64,000 bases of DNA from Oceanisphaera pacifica (GTDB taxonomy: Bacteria; Pseudomonadota; Gammaproteobacteria; Enterobacterales; Aeromonadaceae), in assembly GCF_017498065.1 (NCBI RefSeq), contig NZ_JAGDFX010000003.1:1-64000 (forward strand), written 5' to 3'. A program made the position numbers and the translations under genes. The notes under the pieces were generated by a model. It was not told the DNA's origin. It searched no databases and was given only the letters and a program-made list of their open reading frames with translations. The stretch's first letter is position 1. The number at the start of each line of letters is the position of its first letter. This document shows positions 1 to 9,130 of this stretch, piece by piece.

Positions 1-2
1 AA

Positions 3-107
3 CCAACGAAACTCAGTATTGTTGGTAAACAACGACGATGCTGGATGAAAACAGCGCATCTTGAGAAGGTGTTGATGGCAGGAATATCTTCAATGGTTAA
101 AAACTAA
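3..107 (+). CDS. 3' end of an unidentified gene (5' partial)
   Basis: The third frame is open from the left edge to a TAA at 105-107 and gives 34 residues ending in SSMVKN. The other two forward frames close early. A hairpin followed by a T-run lies 15 bases downstream, which fits the end of a transcription unit. The visible piece is too short to identify and I recognise no family. It could also be a chance open frame. Confidence 0.3.
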   Translation, partial: PTKLSIVGKQRRCWMKTAHLEKVLMAGISSMVKN

Positions 108-122
108 ACACTCATGCGGTTG

Positions 123-148
123 CCCTGCAGTGAACAGGGTGTTTTTTT
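123..148 (+). terminator. Rho-independent terminator
   Basis: A CCCTG/CAGGG stem with a 7-base loop is followed by seven T residues. It lies just after the partial left-edge ORF and before yedE. Confidence 0.6.
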
Positions 149-266
149 ATCGCGCGTGCCTTATTACCTTTAAGAATGTTATTGCTGCTCATTATGCCCG
201 CTTTAGTGGTAAGATACGGATTCTATTTTAAGGAATGTCACGCTGGCACATGAAGAGCAACCTATT

Positions 267-1475
267 ATGAAACCCATGATCTCCCTTATTTTTCAACGCC
301 ATTGGAATCCTTATCTGGTGCTACTTATGGCCGGCTTACTCAGTGCATTGTATTTTGGCTTAACTTCTACTGTGTGGGCTGTGACCGGTGAGTTTACTCG
401 TTTGGGAGGCGATATATTAGGCCTGTTTGGTGTGGATGCCTCTGGCTGGCAGTATTTTAATATGGTGAAGCTTGAAGGGGCCACTTGGGAGCGTGCCGAT
501 GGCTGGATTGTATGGGGGATGTTTATAGGTGCCCTGATCATGGTGCTGCTAAGTAATAGCTTTAAAGTGAGGCTGCCCCAACAAAAACGCCGTTATGTGC
601 AAGGACTGGTAGGCGGCATTATTGCCGGTTTTGGGGCACGATTAGCGCTGGGCTGTAATTTGGCAGCCTTTTTTACTGGTGTACCTCAGTTTTCACTCCA
701 TTCGTGGATCTTTATTGTGGCAACGGGAATAGGGACTTTCTTTGCCGCTAAGTTAACCAAGATGCGCTGGTGGAAAGGGCGTCCCTCGTTAACGCGCGGT
801 GCAGCTGCACCTTCTCAGGTTAAAAAACGCCTTATTCAGCCCTATATGGGGGGCGTGATTGCCATCGCCTATTTAAGCTTAATGCTGTACTTTTTTGTAT
901 CAGGGCAAACGCGACTCGGCTTAGGCGCGCTCTTTGGTTTGGCGTTTGGTATTTTAATTGAGCGTGGCCAAATCTGCTTTACTGCGGCCTTTCGTGATTT
1001 ATTTTTGGTAGGGCGCAGCTTAATGGCCAAAGCCATTATCTTGGGGATGGCATTAAGCTCTATCTTCACCTTTATGGTTATTGTGTTATATGGCTTAACC
1101 CCTATTACGCAAATTGCGGCACTTAGCACCTTGGTAGGGGGCGTATTATTTGGCTTTGGTATTGTGCTAGCGTCGGGGTGTGAAACAGGCATGATGTATC
1201 GATTAATGGAAGGTCAGGTGCTGTTTTTACCTGTGTTTGCCGGCAATATCATAGGGGCGACTTTGCTTGCTTATGCTTGGGATCATCTTGGCGTGTATGA
1301 GTTATTAGTGAGCAGTGGCGCGAAAATTAACCTGTTTGAGGCCATTGGCCCTGTGGGAGCTTTGTTGGCGACACTGGCCATGTTAGGCGGACTCTATGCC
1401 CTAACGGTATACAAAGAGCGCAACTACCACCGTCAATTCACACAAAAGAAGAGCGTGAGACATGAAGCATACTGA
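267..1475 (+). CDS. yedE: YedE/FdhT selenium metabolism membrane protein (YeeE/YedE family)
   Basis: An inner-membrane protein of 402 residues with about ten hydrophobic segments. It has two YeeE/YedE repeats, each with the glycine/cysteine signature of the family: GARLALGCNLAAFFTG near residue 122 and a matching LASGCETGMMYR near residue 303. These cysteines are thought to relay thiosulfate sulfur in YeeE relatives. The YedE branch is linked by genome context to selenium use. The length matches E. coli YedE (about 400 aa). The next gene, yedF, overlaps the 3' end by 14 bases, so the two are probably translated together. The transported species is inferred, not shown. Confidence 0.85.
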   Translation: MKPMISLIFQRHWNPYLVLLMAGLLSALYFGLTSTVWAVTGEFTRLGGDILGLFGVDASGWQYFNMVKLEGATWERADGWIVWGMFIGALIMVLLSNSFKVRLPQQKRRYVQGLVGGIIAGFGARLALGCNLAAFFTGVPQFSLHSWIFIVATGIGTFFAAKLTKMRWWKGRPSLTRGAAAPSQVKKRLIQPYMGGVIAIAYLSLMLYFFVSGQTRLGLGALFGLAFGILIERGQICFTAAFRDLFLVGRSLMAKAIILGMALSSIFTFMVIVLYGLTPITQIAALSTLVGGVLFGFGIVLASGCETGMMYRLMEGQVLFLPVFAGNIIGATLLAYAWDHLGVYELLVSSGAKINLFEAIGPVGALLATLAMLGGLYALTVYKERNYHRQFTQKKSVRHEAY

Positions 1476-1704
1476 TAAAGAAGCCGATTTTACTCTCGAT
1501 TTACGGGGGGAGTCTTGTCCTTATCCCGTGGTATATACTCTAGAGGCATTAGAGGGCATGAGTAAAGGTGAGCTATTACAAGTGATCACCGATTGCCCTG
1601 GTTCGTTTCGTAATGTACCAGAAGAGGCGCTGGCTCATGGCTATACTTTTGCCAAAGAGCCAGTCAAAAACGGGCAAGAATATTTGTTTTTTATTTATGC
1701 TTAA
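1462..1704 (+). CDS. yedF: YedF, TusA/SirA-family sulfurtransferase-like protein
   Basis: An 80-residue protein of the TusA fold. The family CPxP signature appears as LRGESCPYPVVYTLEAL near residues 14-30, with the active-site cysteine present. TusA proteins pass a persulfide between partners, and YedF is the paralogue paired with YedE. The start codon lies inside the end of yedE, so the two genes form a tight two-gene unit. Its role in selenium or sulfur trafficking is inferred from this pairing. Confidence 0.85.
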   Translation: MKHTDKEADFTLDLRGESCPYPVVYTLEALEGMSKGELLQVITDCPGSFRNVPEEALAHGYTFAKEPVKNGQEYLFFIYA

Positions 1705-1719
1705 ATGTGCGTTGACGCT

Positions 1720-2037
1720 TTAGCCACCTGCTTGCTTAACCTTGAGCCCCGCTTTAACCAGTAGGGCTTGTACTTGTGCTAGGCGATCGCCTTGAATTTC
1801 GATGACACCTTTTTTAACGGCGCCGCCTGTACCCAGCTGCTTTTTTAGCTGCTTGGCAAGGGCACCGACTTCGGTGCTGGGAACGCCATAAATACAAATA
1901 ACGCCTGCCCCTTTACGGCCTTTGGTTTCGCGACGTAGTCGGATCACGCCATCGTTAGGAAATAGGCCCTCTTGCGTTGAATGATCCTCTGTAGGAGCTT
2001 GCCAATTGGGATCGGTACTATAAACCAGTTTATTCAT
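1720..2037 (-). CDS. yciH: YciH, SUI1/eIF1-like translation factor
   Basis: A 105-residue SUI1-domain protein, a homologue of eukaryotic eIF1 that can influence initiation fidelity in bacteria. The basic RLRRETKGRKGAGV stretch and the following GVP and GTGGAVKKG motifs are typical. An AGGAG lies just upstream of the ATG, inside the last codons of nagA, so it is the third gene of a nagB-nagA-yciH unit with only 2 bases between nagA and yciH. It converges with yedF. Co-transcription with amino-sugar genes is probably fortuitous. Confidence 0.85.
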   Translation of the reverse strand: MNKLVYSTDPNWQAPTEDHSTQEGLFPNDGVIRLRRETKGRKGAGVICIYGVPSTEVGALAKQLKKQLGTGGAVKKGVIEIQGDRLAQVQALLVKAGLKVKQAGG

Positions 2038-2039
2038 TA

Positions 2040-3203
2040 TTAACTCCTAATGCCTGAATGAAATTGTCCATTCACCAAAGTGGCTTTAACGCTAAGTGTA
2101 TCGTTTAGCTCACCCGTTAACACCGCCAAGTTAGCAACCTTGCCAGGGGCAATAGAACCTAAGTGATGATCTTGGCCAATAGCGCGAGCGGGATATAAAC
2201 TGGCCATGCGCAATGCTTCTTCAGCTTTAATGCCCATTGCGATTAAATGACGAACACCGGCTATCATGGTCAGCGAAGAGCCTCCCAAAGTACCTTGCTC
2301 ATCCACACATTGGCCATCGCGTATCCATACCTTAGTACCACAAAAATCAAAATACTCAAGCTCTGCCGGGGCACCGGCGGCGGCAGTGGCATCTGTGACT
2401 AAGCACAGCCGAGGCCCCAATATTTTATGCGCTAACCGCACATTTGCATCGTGCACATGAATACCATCAGCAATAATACCCGCATAAATATTAGGACTAT
2501 CGTACACAGCTCCTACTACGCCTGGCATGCGGCCATTGCTGGTTGGGGTCATGGCATTGTAAAGGTGAGTTGCAAAACCAACGCCTGCCGCTATGCCTTG
2601 CATGGCTTCATTATAGTTAGCCGCAGTGTGCCCCATGGCCACTAAAATGTCGGCGTTAGCGAGGGCTTGAATATGGTGTGAAGGATGACACTCAGGGGCT
2701 AAAGTAACTTTGGCAATCACATTGCCATGCTGACACAAAAAATCGAGCATAGCAGGGTCTAGCGCTCGAATAAGCGGTGCCGGATGAATGCCTTTGCGCT
2801 CAAGGTTGGTGTAAGGGCCCTCTAGATGCAGCCCTAATACGTGGTGCTTGTGCTGAGCCATATAGGCTTGAGTGACAGCTACGGCTTGGCGAATGTCGGC
2901 ATCGGTGGCCGTTATTAAGGTAGGCAAAAAGCTGGTGGTGCCAGAGGCTAAGTTAGTGCGCTGCATACTTTCGAGGGTGGCAATACTAATATCGCTATTA
3001 AACATGACACCGCCACAGCCATTTAGCTGCAAATCAATAAAGCCGGCGGTGAGTAAGGCACCGCCCTGTGTATAGCAGGGTAGCTCTGGGGGTAAAGCCG
3101 AACGGGGGGTTATCGCGCTAATATGTGCGCCGTCGATGATCAACGCATGATCATCTAGCCAATATTCACCAGTAAATATGCGGCATTCAGTGAGCGCAAA
3201 CAC
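2040..3203 (-). CDS. nagA: N-acetylglucosamine-6-phosphate deacetylase
   Basis: Removes the acetyl group from GlcNAc-6-P and feeds glucosamine-6-P to NagB. The 387-residue protein has the amidohydrolase metal and catalytic motifs: HLEGPY near residue 126, MGHTAAN, THLYNAM and the catalytic aspartate in VTDATAAAG. The start is GTG with AAGGAG six bases upstream. It lies 13 bases after nagB. The nag genes indicate use of chitin or peptidoglycan amino sugars. No nagC or nagE is seen nearby. Confidence 0.93.
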   Translation of the reverse strand: MFALTECRIFTGEYWLDDHALIIDGAHISAITPRSALPPELPCYTQGGALLTAGFIDLQLNGCGGVMFNSDISIATLESMQRTNLASGTTSFLPTLITATDADIRQAVAVTQAYMAQHKHHVLGLHLEGPYTNLERKGIHPAPLIRALDPAMLDFLCQHGNVIAKVTLAPECHPSHHIQALANADILVAMGHTAANYNEAMQGIAAGVGFATHLYNAMTPTSNGRMPGVVGAVYDSPNIYAGIIADGIHVHDANVRLAHKILGPRLCLVTDATAAAGAPAELEYFDFCGTKVWIRDGQCVDEQGTLGGSSLTMIAGVRHLIAMGIKAEEALRMASLYPARAIGQDHHLGSIAPGKVANLAVLTGELNDTLSVKATLVNGQFHSGIRS

Positions 3204-3216
3204 GAATTACTCCTTT

Positions 3217-3999
3217 TTAGCTTAAAGCGTGAATATCTTGGATGTTAGGGGAGGCTTGCAAGCGTGCTGTAGCCGATTGATCACACACAATCATGCTGCG
3301 TTTATGTAATTGCAAACAAGAGATGGGCCACACAGGGTTGACCTCACCCTCTACAGCAGCTTGTAGCGCGTGAGCTTTGTGCTCACCTGTCACCAATAAC
3401 ATCACTTCTTCAGCATCTAATAAGGTACCTAGACCAACAGTAATGGCTTCATTCGGAACTAGAGAGAGATCATTATCAAAAAAGCGTGAATTATCTTGGC
3501 GGGTAATATCGGTGAGGCTAGTCACTTGGGTGCGAGAATCAAAAGGGGTCATGGGCTCATTAAAGGCAATATGCCCATTACTGCCTACTCCACCCATAAA
3601 CAAATGTACACCACCAAAGTGACGAATGGCTGCTTCATACTGCTCACACTCTGCCGCCATATCTTCAGCATTACCGTTTGGGATATAAATCTGCTCAGGC
3701 AAAATATCGATATGCTGAAAGAAGTGCTCATGCATAAAGTAATGATAGCTATGAGGATGAGTAGCAGAGAGGCCAATGTACTCATCCATATTAAAGGTCA
3801 CAACATGGCGAAAGCTGATCTCGCCTGCCTGATACAGGCGAATAAGCTCTTGATAGGTGCCCAGTGGCGTACTGCCTGTCGGTAGGCCCAGTATAAAAGG
3901 GCGCTCGGCAGTAGGAGCAAAGTTATTAATACGCTCGGCAATATAGCGAGCAGCCCAGTGACAAACTTGATCGGCATTAGTGAGGGGAATTAAACGCAT
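3217..3999 (-). CDS. nagB: Glucosamine-6-phosphate deaminase
   Basis: Converts glucosamine-6-P to fructose-6-P and ammonia. The 260-residue protein is near the usual 266 and shows the sugar-phosphate loop [10 protein letters not shown] near residue 39, FNMDEYIGL with the catalytic aspartate, and [14 protein letters not shown] with the catalytic histidine. It is the first gene of the nagB-nagA-yciH unit. The upstream 580 bases hold no gene and may carry its promoter. Confidence 0.94.
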   Translation of the reverse strand: MRLIPLTNADQVCHWAARYIAERINNFAPTAERPFILGLPTGSTPLGTYQELIRLYQAGEISFRHVVTFNMDEYIGLSATHPHSYHYFMHEHFFQHIDILPEQIYIPNGNAEDMAAECEQYEAAIRHFGGVHLFMGGVGSNGHIAFNEPMTPFDSRTQVTSLTDITRQDNSRFFDNDLSLVPNEAITVGLGTLLDAEEVMLLVTGEHKAHALQAAVEGEVNPVWPISCLQLHKRSMIVCDQSATARLQASPNIQDIHALS

Positions 4000-4581
4000 G
4001 TGAATGTCTCGTAATAAAAGATTATGCAGCCTAACATATTTTGGCGGTCTAATAATAACAAGCTAGAGTGAACGAATAAAAAATTATAACTTTGCTTTTT
4101 TAAGGCTTCAGTAAGAATATCGGATTAACCGAGTAAAAAAAGCAGTTAAGTGAACGAAACCTAGATGTAGCGCATAAGTTAATTGTAAAAAGGTACTATC
4201 ACTCATATAAAACCCAACGCATTTTTTAGTTGACTTATAAGTTCATTTTTTATTTTGATAGTTTTAAGGTTATGCACAATCACGCTAAGTCACGGCTAGT
4301 CAGGCTTAGCGCCAGTTATCCACCATTTCTGTGGATAAGGTTGTGCATTACCTGATGGAAACTCCAGTGAGCCCAGTGGCAGCAAGCATCTTAGATAAAG
4401 CGGCAGTTTTTTGAGCTAAAGTTAATTCTTTAAAAATCAGTAGGTTAATTTTTAGCATAGCAGCAACTAGGTGATTATCTGTACGATAGTCGCCTTATTT
4501 AGAATAAAAGCACAAAATGTGGATTTTTGTAGAATGTCAAACTATTTGCAGGGGATAACTCTGGGGGAGGTGTCACTAATT
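4000..4581. other. Gene-free AT-rich spacer between nagB and tRNA-Asn
   Basis: No convincing ORF is present. The left half (about 4010-4260) is very AT-rich. The middle carries four DnaA-box-like sites (annotated separately). Weaker matches, TGTGGATTT near 4518 and GGGATAACT near 4553, follow. I see no tRNA or rRNA other than tRNA-Asn at its right end. Confidence 0.6.
4270..4350. promoter_or_regulatory. Cluster of four DnaA-box-like sites in symmetric order
   Basis: Read directly: TTATGCACA at 4270-4278 (+), TTATCCACC at 4316-4324 (+), TGTGGATAA at 4330-4338 (perfect TTATCCACA on the minus strand) and TGTGCATTA at 4342-4350 (minus, one mismatch to TTATNCACA). The order is > > < <, centred near 4327. 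DnaA binds TTATNCACA-type 9-mers. A cluster beside an AT-rich stretch could be an oriC, datA or DARS-like site. Function is inferred only. Confidence 0.5.
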
Positions 4582-4657
4582 TGGCTCCCCTTGCTGGACT
4601 TGAACCAGCGACATACGGATTAACAGTCCGGCGTTCTACCAACTGAACTAAAGGGGA
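4582..4657 (-). tRNA. tRNA-Asn (GTT)
   Basis: On the minus strand the acceptor arm TCCCCTT pairs with AAGGGGA, followed by discriminator G and an encoded CCA. The D arm has TAGTTCAGTTGGTAGAAC, the anticodon stem-loop has GGACTGTTAATCC with anticodon GTT, and the T loop has GGTTCAAGTCC. Total length is 76 bases including CCA. It is a single tRNA gene between the DnaA-box spacer and uvrB. Confidence 0.96.
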
Positions 4658-4708
4658 ATCTCATACGAGGCCGCAGATAATACCCACCTTAATAAGGTGG
4701 GTCAAGGA

Positions 4709-4726
4709 TAATGTATATATATTCGA
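4709..4726 (+). promoter_or_regulatory. Possible degenerate LexA (SOS) box ahead of uvrB
   Basis: TAATGTATATATATTCGA lies about 85 bases upstream of the uvrB start. It matches the TATATATATA core of the CTG-N10-CAG SOS box, but the left CTG is ATG and the right CAG is CGA. uvrB is an SOS gene in E. coli, so position favours it, but the outer triplets matter for LexA binding. Confidence 0.25.
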
Positions 4727-4811
4727 GCTTGCAGTGGTAAAGGCACTTTTTGCTTAAATTTAGTGCATCACAAAGGGTAAACTGGTCATTAAGATGAAAG
4801 GAGACTGTAAA

Positions 4812-6812
4812 ATGAGCAAAGACTTCCAATTGGTCAGTGACTATCAGCCTGGGGGCGATCAGCCAACGGCCATTGCCCAGCTATTAGAGGGCATAGAGGC
4901 AGGTTTGGCGCATCAAACCTTGCTAGGGGTTACCGGCTCGGGCAAAACCTTTACCATGGCTAATGTGGTGGCAAGTTTAAATAGACCTACCATGATTTTG
5001 GCCCCCAATAAGACTTTGGCGGCTCAGTTGTATGGCGAAATGAAAGAGTTTTTTCCGCATAATTCGGTTGAGTACTTTGTGTCCTATTATGACTATTATC
5101 AGCCCGAGGCCTATGTTCCTACTACAGATACCTTTATTGAAAAAGACGCCTCTATTAATGACCATATAGAGCAAATGCGCTTGTCGGCGACTAAAGCGTT
5201 AATGGAGCGGCGCGACGTTATTATAGTGGCCTCGGTATCGGCGATTTATGGCTTGGGTGATCCACAGTCTTATTTGAGCATGATGCTGCATTTGCGCACC
5301 GGCGATATACTCAATCAGCGTGATATGCTGCGCCGTTTGGCTGAGTTACAATATACTCGCAACGACGCAGGTTTTCAGCGTGGTACCTTTCGGGTGCGCG
5401 GTGAGGTGATTGATATTTTTCCGGCGGAGTCTGATAACCAAGCGGTGCGGGTCGAGTTATTTGATGATGAAATAGAGCGACTGAGCTTATTTGACCCTTT
5501 AACCGGGGGCGTATCACAAACGCTGGCGCGTTTTACTGTTTACCCTAAAACTCACTACGTGACTCCGCGAGAAAAGCTATTAGATGCGGTTGAGCATATA
5601 AAGGCGGAGCTAAAAGATCGCAAAGCGCAACTGTTGTCAGCTAACAAGTTGCTTGAAGAACAGCGCATTAGTCAGCGTACGCAGTTTGATATTGAAATGA
5701 TCCAAGAGCTGGGGTATTGCTCGGGCATAGAAAACTACTCTCGCTATTTATCGGGCCGAGGTGAGGGAGAAGCGCCGCCAACTTTATTTGATTATTTACC
5801 TGCTGATGGTCTGCTGATCATTGATGAGTCTCACGTGACAGTGCCACAAATCGGCGGCATGTATAAAGGGGACAGATCGCGCAAAGAGACCTTAGTGGAG
5901 TATGGTTTTCGACTGCCCTCGGCACTCGATAACCGACCCATGCGTTTTGAAGAGTTTGAAGCCTTAATGCCACAAACTGTGTTTGTGTCGGCCACTCCCA
6001 GTGCCTATGAGCTTGAAAAGTCCGGTGATGATATCGCTGAGCAAGTGGTTCGCCCCACGGGGTTATTAGATCCTGTGATTGAAGTGCGCCCAGTGGCGAC
6101 CCAAGTTGATGATGTGCTGTCTGAAGCGCGATTGCGTATTGCGGCTAATGAGCGGGTGCTAGTTACTACTTTAACCAAGCGCATGGCAGAAGATTTATCA
6201 GAGTACCTAGCGGATCACGGACTAAAAGTGCGCTACTTACATTCTGATATTGATACTGTAGAGCGCATGGAGATTATTCGTGATTTACGCTTAGGTGAGT
6301 TTGATGTACTGGTCGGTATTAACTTATTGCGTGAAGGGCTAGATATGCCAGAAGTCTCACTGGTCGCTATTTTAGACGCCGACAAAGAAGGCTTTTTGCG
6401 CTCAGAACGTTCACTTATTCAAACCATAGGGCGTGCTGCACGTAACTTAAATGGCAAAGCGATTTTATATGGCGATAAAATTACCCGCTCTATGGAAGCT
6501 GCCATTAGCGAGACCGAACGCCGACGCGAGCTACAACAAGCCTTTAATGAGCAACACGGTATTACGCCTAAAGGTCTGACTAAAGCCGTGACCGATGTGC
6601 TAGATTTAGATGGGACTCAACGCATAGGTTCAAAGCGAGCGAAACATAAAACCGACTTCCCTGAGCATATTCTGAGTGCGAAAGAGCTGGATAAGCAGAT
6701 AACGGAGTTAGAAAAAGTGATGGTAACCCATGCGCAAAATCTTGAGTTTGAACAAGCGGCTGCCACCCGTGATCGCATACACACCTTGCGCGAACAATTG
6801 ATCCGCAGTTAA
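4812..6812 (+). CDS. uvrB: UvrABC excinuclease subunit B
   Basis: The DNA-damage-verifying helicase-like subunit of nucleotide excision repair. The 666-residue protein shows Walker [11 protein letters not shown] near residue 39, the beta-hairpin region [12 protein letters not shown], Walker B LIIDESH, helicase motif [11 protein letters not shown] and a C-terminal UVR motif ([15 protein letters not shown] onwards) that contacts UvrC. An in-frame ATG at 4794 exists, but AAAGGAG at 4797-4803 overlaps it and sits correctly for the ATG at 4812. Transcribed alone, away from tRNA-Asn. Confidence 0.97.
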   Translation: MSKDFQLVSDYQPGGDQPTAIAQLLEGIEAGLAHQTLLGVTGSGKTFTMANVVASLNRPTMILAPNKTLAAQLYGEMKEFFPHNSVEYFVSYYDYYQPEAYVPTTDTFIEKDASINDHIEQMRLSATKALMERRDVIIVASVSAIYGLGDPQSYLSMMLHLRTGDILNQRDMLRRLAELQYTRNDAGFQRGTFRVRGEVIDIFPAESDNQAVRVELFDDEIERLSLFDPLTGGVSQTLARFTVYPKTHYVTPREKLLDAVEHIKAELKDRKAQLLSANKLLEEQRISQRTQFDIEMIQELGYCSGIENYSRYLSGRGEGEAPPTLFDYLPADGLLIIDESHVTVPQIGGMYKGDRSRKETLVEYGFRLPSALDNRPMRFEEFEALMPQTVFVSATPSAYELEKSGDDIAEQVVRPTGLLDPVIEVRPVATQVDDVLSEARLRIAANERVLVTTLTKRMAEDLSEYLADHGLKVRYLHSDIDTVERMEIIRDLRLGEFDVLVGINLLREGLDMPEVSLVAILDADKEGFLRSERSLIQTIGRAARNLNGKAILYGDKITRSMEAAISETERRRELQQAFNEQHGITPKGLTKAVTDVLDLDGTQRIGSKRAKHKTDFPEHILSAKELDKQITELEKVMVTHAQNLEFEQAAATRDRIHTLREQLIRS

Positions 6813-6908
6813 CACATAGCTGTGCGCTTTACGCTATAAGTTAAAGATAAACATCGTCTTGTTTACTGATAGCGTAATGCGTATAGCGTTAAGTTAATCC
6901 ACTAACTC

Positions 6909-7376
6909 TTAGGGTTGAGCAGGCGTTTCATAGGCTGTTGTTCCCCATAGCGGCACGGTCGACATGGCATGCTTATAACTGCCGCTGGTTTCTTTGGTGC
7001 TGTAAGCTAAATACAGTAAAGACTGGCTTTGCTCATCATAGATACGACGAATTTTTAGACTTTTTAAGAAAATGCTTTTTGATTTCTTAAATACCACTTC
7101 ACCACTTTTTGATTTATCAATACCGGTTATCATGGCTGGAGTAATTTCGCCGGTTTGGCGACAACTTATTGACATGTCAGAAGGATCAGCAAGATTTAAA
7201 TTAGCCACCACGTTCGACATATGACAGGTCACACCGGGTACAAGCGGGTCGGCCAATACTTCAATTTTGATGTCTTTGGTGGTGAATAAGCCTAAAGATA
7301 CATCCCCCACCTCATTATTATCACAGCCGCTTAGCAGTAAGGCGGCAGCCCCGCCTAAAATGCATTTTTTTATCAT
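6909..7376 (-). CDS. creA: CreA-family lipoprotein
   Basis: A 155-residue exported protein with a lipoprotein signal: MIKKC, a hydrophobic run, then LLSGC with the lipobox cysteine near residue 18. The body matches the CreA family of unknown function, with GVTCHMSNV and DMSISCRQTGEI, a pair of conserved cysteines probably disulfide-bonded. AAGGAG lies six bases before the ATG at 7376; a TTG two codons upstream is less likely. It lies downstream of corA on the same strand with a 21-base gap and may be co-transcribed with it. Confidence 0.8.
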   Translation of the reverse strand: MIKKCILGGAAALLLSGCDNNEVGDVSLGLFTTKDIKIEVLADPLVPGVTCHMSNVVANLNLADPSDMSISCRQTGEITPAMITGIDKSKSGEVVFKKSKSIFLKSLKIRRIYDEQSQSLLYLAYSTKETSGSYKHAMSTVPLWGTTAYETPAQP

Positions 7377-7397
7377 GGGCAACTCCTTATAGACAGC

Positions 7398-8345
7398 TTA
7401 TAACCAGCCTTTACGTTTAAAGAAATAATAAGTGCCACAGGCAGACATTAGCATCAAGATCAGCGACATAGGGTAACCATAATCAAAGCCAAGCTCGGGC
7501 ATAATTTCAAAGTTCATACCGTAAATACTGGCAATTAAGGTCGGAGGTAAAAAAACCACGGCTGCCACCGAGAAAATTTTGATCACCTTACTTTGTTCTA
7601 GGTTGGTAAAGCCTAGGGCAGCGTCGAGCTGAAAGTTTATTTTATCAAATAAAAATTGGGTGTGTGGCAGTAACGACTCTATATCATAGAGCATTTCATC
7701 GACCCAACGGCGCTGCTCATCATCTGATACTTGACGCAGTGAACGCTTTAGAAAACGTAATGCTCGGCGGGTATCATATAAAGCGAGACGAATATGACCA
7801 TTACCGTCTTCTTGTAGCATTAACTCCGAGATGGTGGTGTGCAAATTACTCACATCCAGCACTTCTTTGGCGGTCGCTTCAAGGGTTTTGTAGCCATCTT
7901 CTATTAAGTCAGAAATATACTCAATTTTAAGCTGAAATATTTCTAGCAATAAGTCGGTGGCATTGTCTGCTTCTAGTTTTTCTTGGCGCATATAATGGCG
8001 TAACAGGCGCATTAGTCCTAAGTCGTCTTCACGAAAAGTGATGAGTAGATCATCACGCAACGTAAAGAGTACGTTGATGCCGTCAATTTCTTTACCCATG
8101 CGCTGAGGAAATAAAGAATGCACATGTAAGCCGTCTTTATCGCGATAAAAACGCGCCGAGGCTTCAATATCATCTAGTTCGTCTAGCTCGGGTAACTCTT
8201 CCACAAACAGCTGCTTCATCCATTGCTGTTCATGTTCGTCAGGCTTAAAAATATCAAGCCATAAGGTGTTTTTAGGAACCGCACTGTCGAGATCGAGCGG
8301 CTGAATGGTGATAGAAGTTCCATCTAAGGTATAGGCTGTGATCAT
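7398..8345 (-). CDS. corA: CorA magnesium/cobalt transporter
   Basis: A 315-residue CorA channel protein. A long cytoplasmic N-terminal domain is followed by two C-terminal membrane helices, with the family signature YGMNF between them (near residue 277) and a basic C-terminus (KRKGWL). CorA forms pentamers that carry Mg2+ inward. It is followed by the creA-like lipoprotein gene. Full length and intact. Confidence 0.94.
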   Translation of the reverse strand: MITAYTLDGTSITIQPLDLDSAVPKNTLWLDIFKPDEHEQQWMKQLFVEELPELDELDDIEASARFYRDKDGLHVHSLFPQRMGKEIDGINVLFTLRDDLLITFREDDLGLMRLLRHYMRQEKLEADNATDLLLEIFQLKIEYISDLIEDGYKTLEATAKEVLDVSNLHTTISELMLQEDGNGHIRLALYDTRRALRFLKRSLRQVSDDEQRRWVDEMLYDIESLLPHTQFLFDKINFQLDAALGFTNLEQSKVIKIFSVAAVVFLPPTLIASIYGMNFEIMPELGFDYGYPMSLILMLMSACGTYYFFKRKGWL

Positions 8346-8537
8346 GCAGCACTCCGACTAATGAAGGATATGCGCAGCACTATATAGGTGCTTGAGTAAT
8401 ATGTCAGGTTGTCTGTGCAGTTTACTCGACATATTAGGGTTAAATTTGGCCAGATTCCCTCTAGACTCAAATGACTTGAACTCGACTAAGGCCTATAATA
8501 AAAAATGTTGACCATCAATGCATGTCGGAGAGCGATT

Positions 8538-9041
8538 GTGAAACTGCTAAGTTATGCGTTAATTTTATTGCTGGCCATGCCGACCTTGGCCAATGAGATG
8601 GTACTTAAAGCCCGCCAAACGGTGGATATTTACGGATCGAGCACGCTCGAACCCAACTTGGCAGACGTTGACTACCAACTATCTTGGAAACTGTCGGGGG
8701 TGTATACTGAGGCGGGATGTCGGCCGTCTCACGTACAAGTCTCCCTTAGCGCCACTGTGACAGAGCCATTAACTTGGCCACAAACTCCCGAGTGGCAAAA
8801 TTATCGTTTAGCGTTAACGGGTTATGAGCGGCTAGTAAGAGAGCGCGCTTTATTATCTGCGCAGTGGTTAGAAGCGTCACTGTTTCATATTGCTGCACAA
8901 GATACTTGCCAGCAGCTACAAGAAATAGCGGATAACGTGGGGTATCATCAACTTAATATTGCCCGTACTTTATTACGTAACTTTCAACAACAAAATGATT
9001 ATGGGCGCCGTTTAGGGTTATTACGACCTACGCAGCAGTAA
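8538..9041 (+). CDS. Exported protein, possibly a DUF922-like protein without a zinc site
   Basis: A 167-residue protein with an N-terminal signal peptide (MKLLSYALILLLAMPTLA, cut before NE). I choose GTG at 8538 because CGGAGAG precedes it; the ATG at 8505 has no ribosome site. The order of features (YGSSTLEPNL, then YQLSWKLSG, a Cys-containing beta segment, then a helix with YERLVRERALL and a final long helix) resembles DUF922 secreted Zn-protease-like proteins. Those have HExGH where this one reads VRERA, so it would be inactive. Family assignment is tentative. Its role is unknown. Confidence 0.6.
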   Translation: MKLLSYALILLLAMPTLANEMVLKARQTVDIYGSSTLEPNLADVDYQLSWKLSGVYTEAGCRPSHVQVSLSATVTEPLTWPQTPEWQNYRLALTGYERLVRERALLSAQWLEASLFHIAAQDTCQQLQEIADNVGYHQLNIARTLLRNFQQQNDYGRRLGLLRPTQQ

Positions 9042-9130
9042 TGTACATTCTTATTGACAAGGACGAGCGTCAGTAAATGTCGGGTATGTTATGGTGCTAA
9101 TTACATGTTATTAGGCAATAAGGTAGTTGA

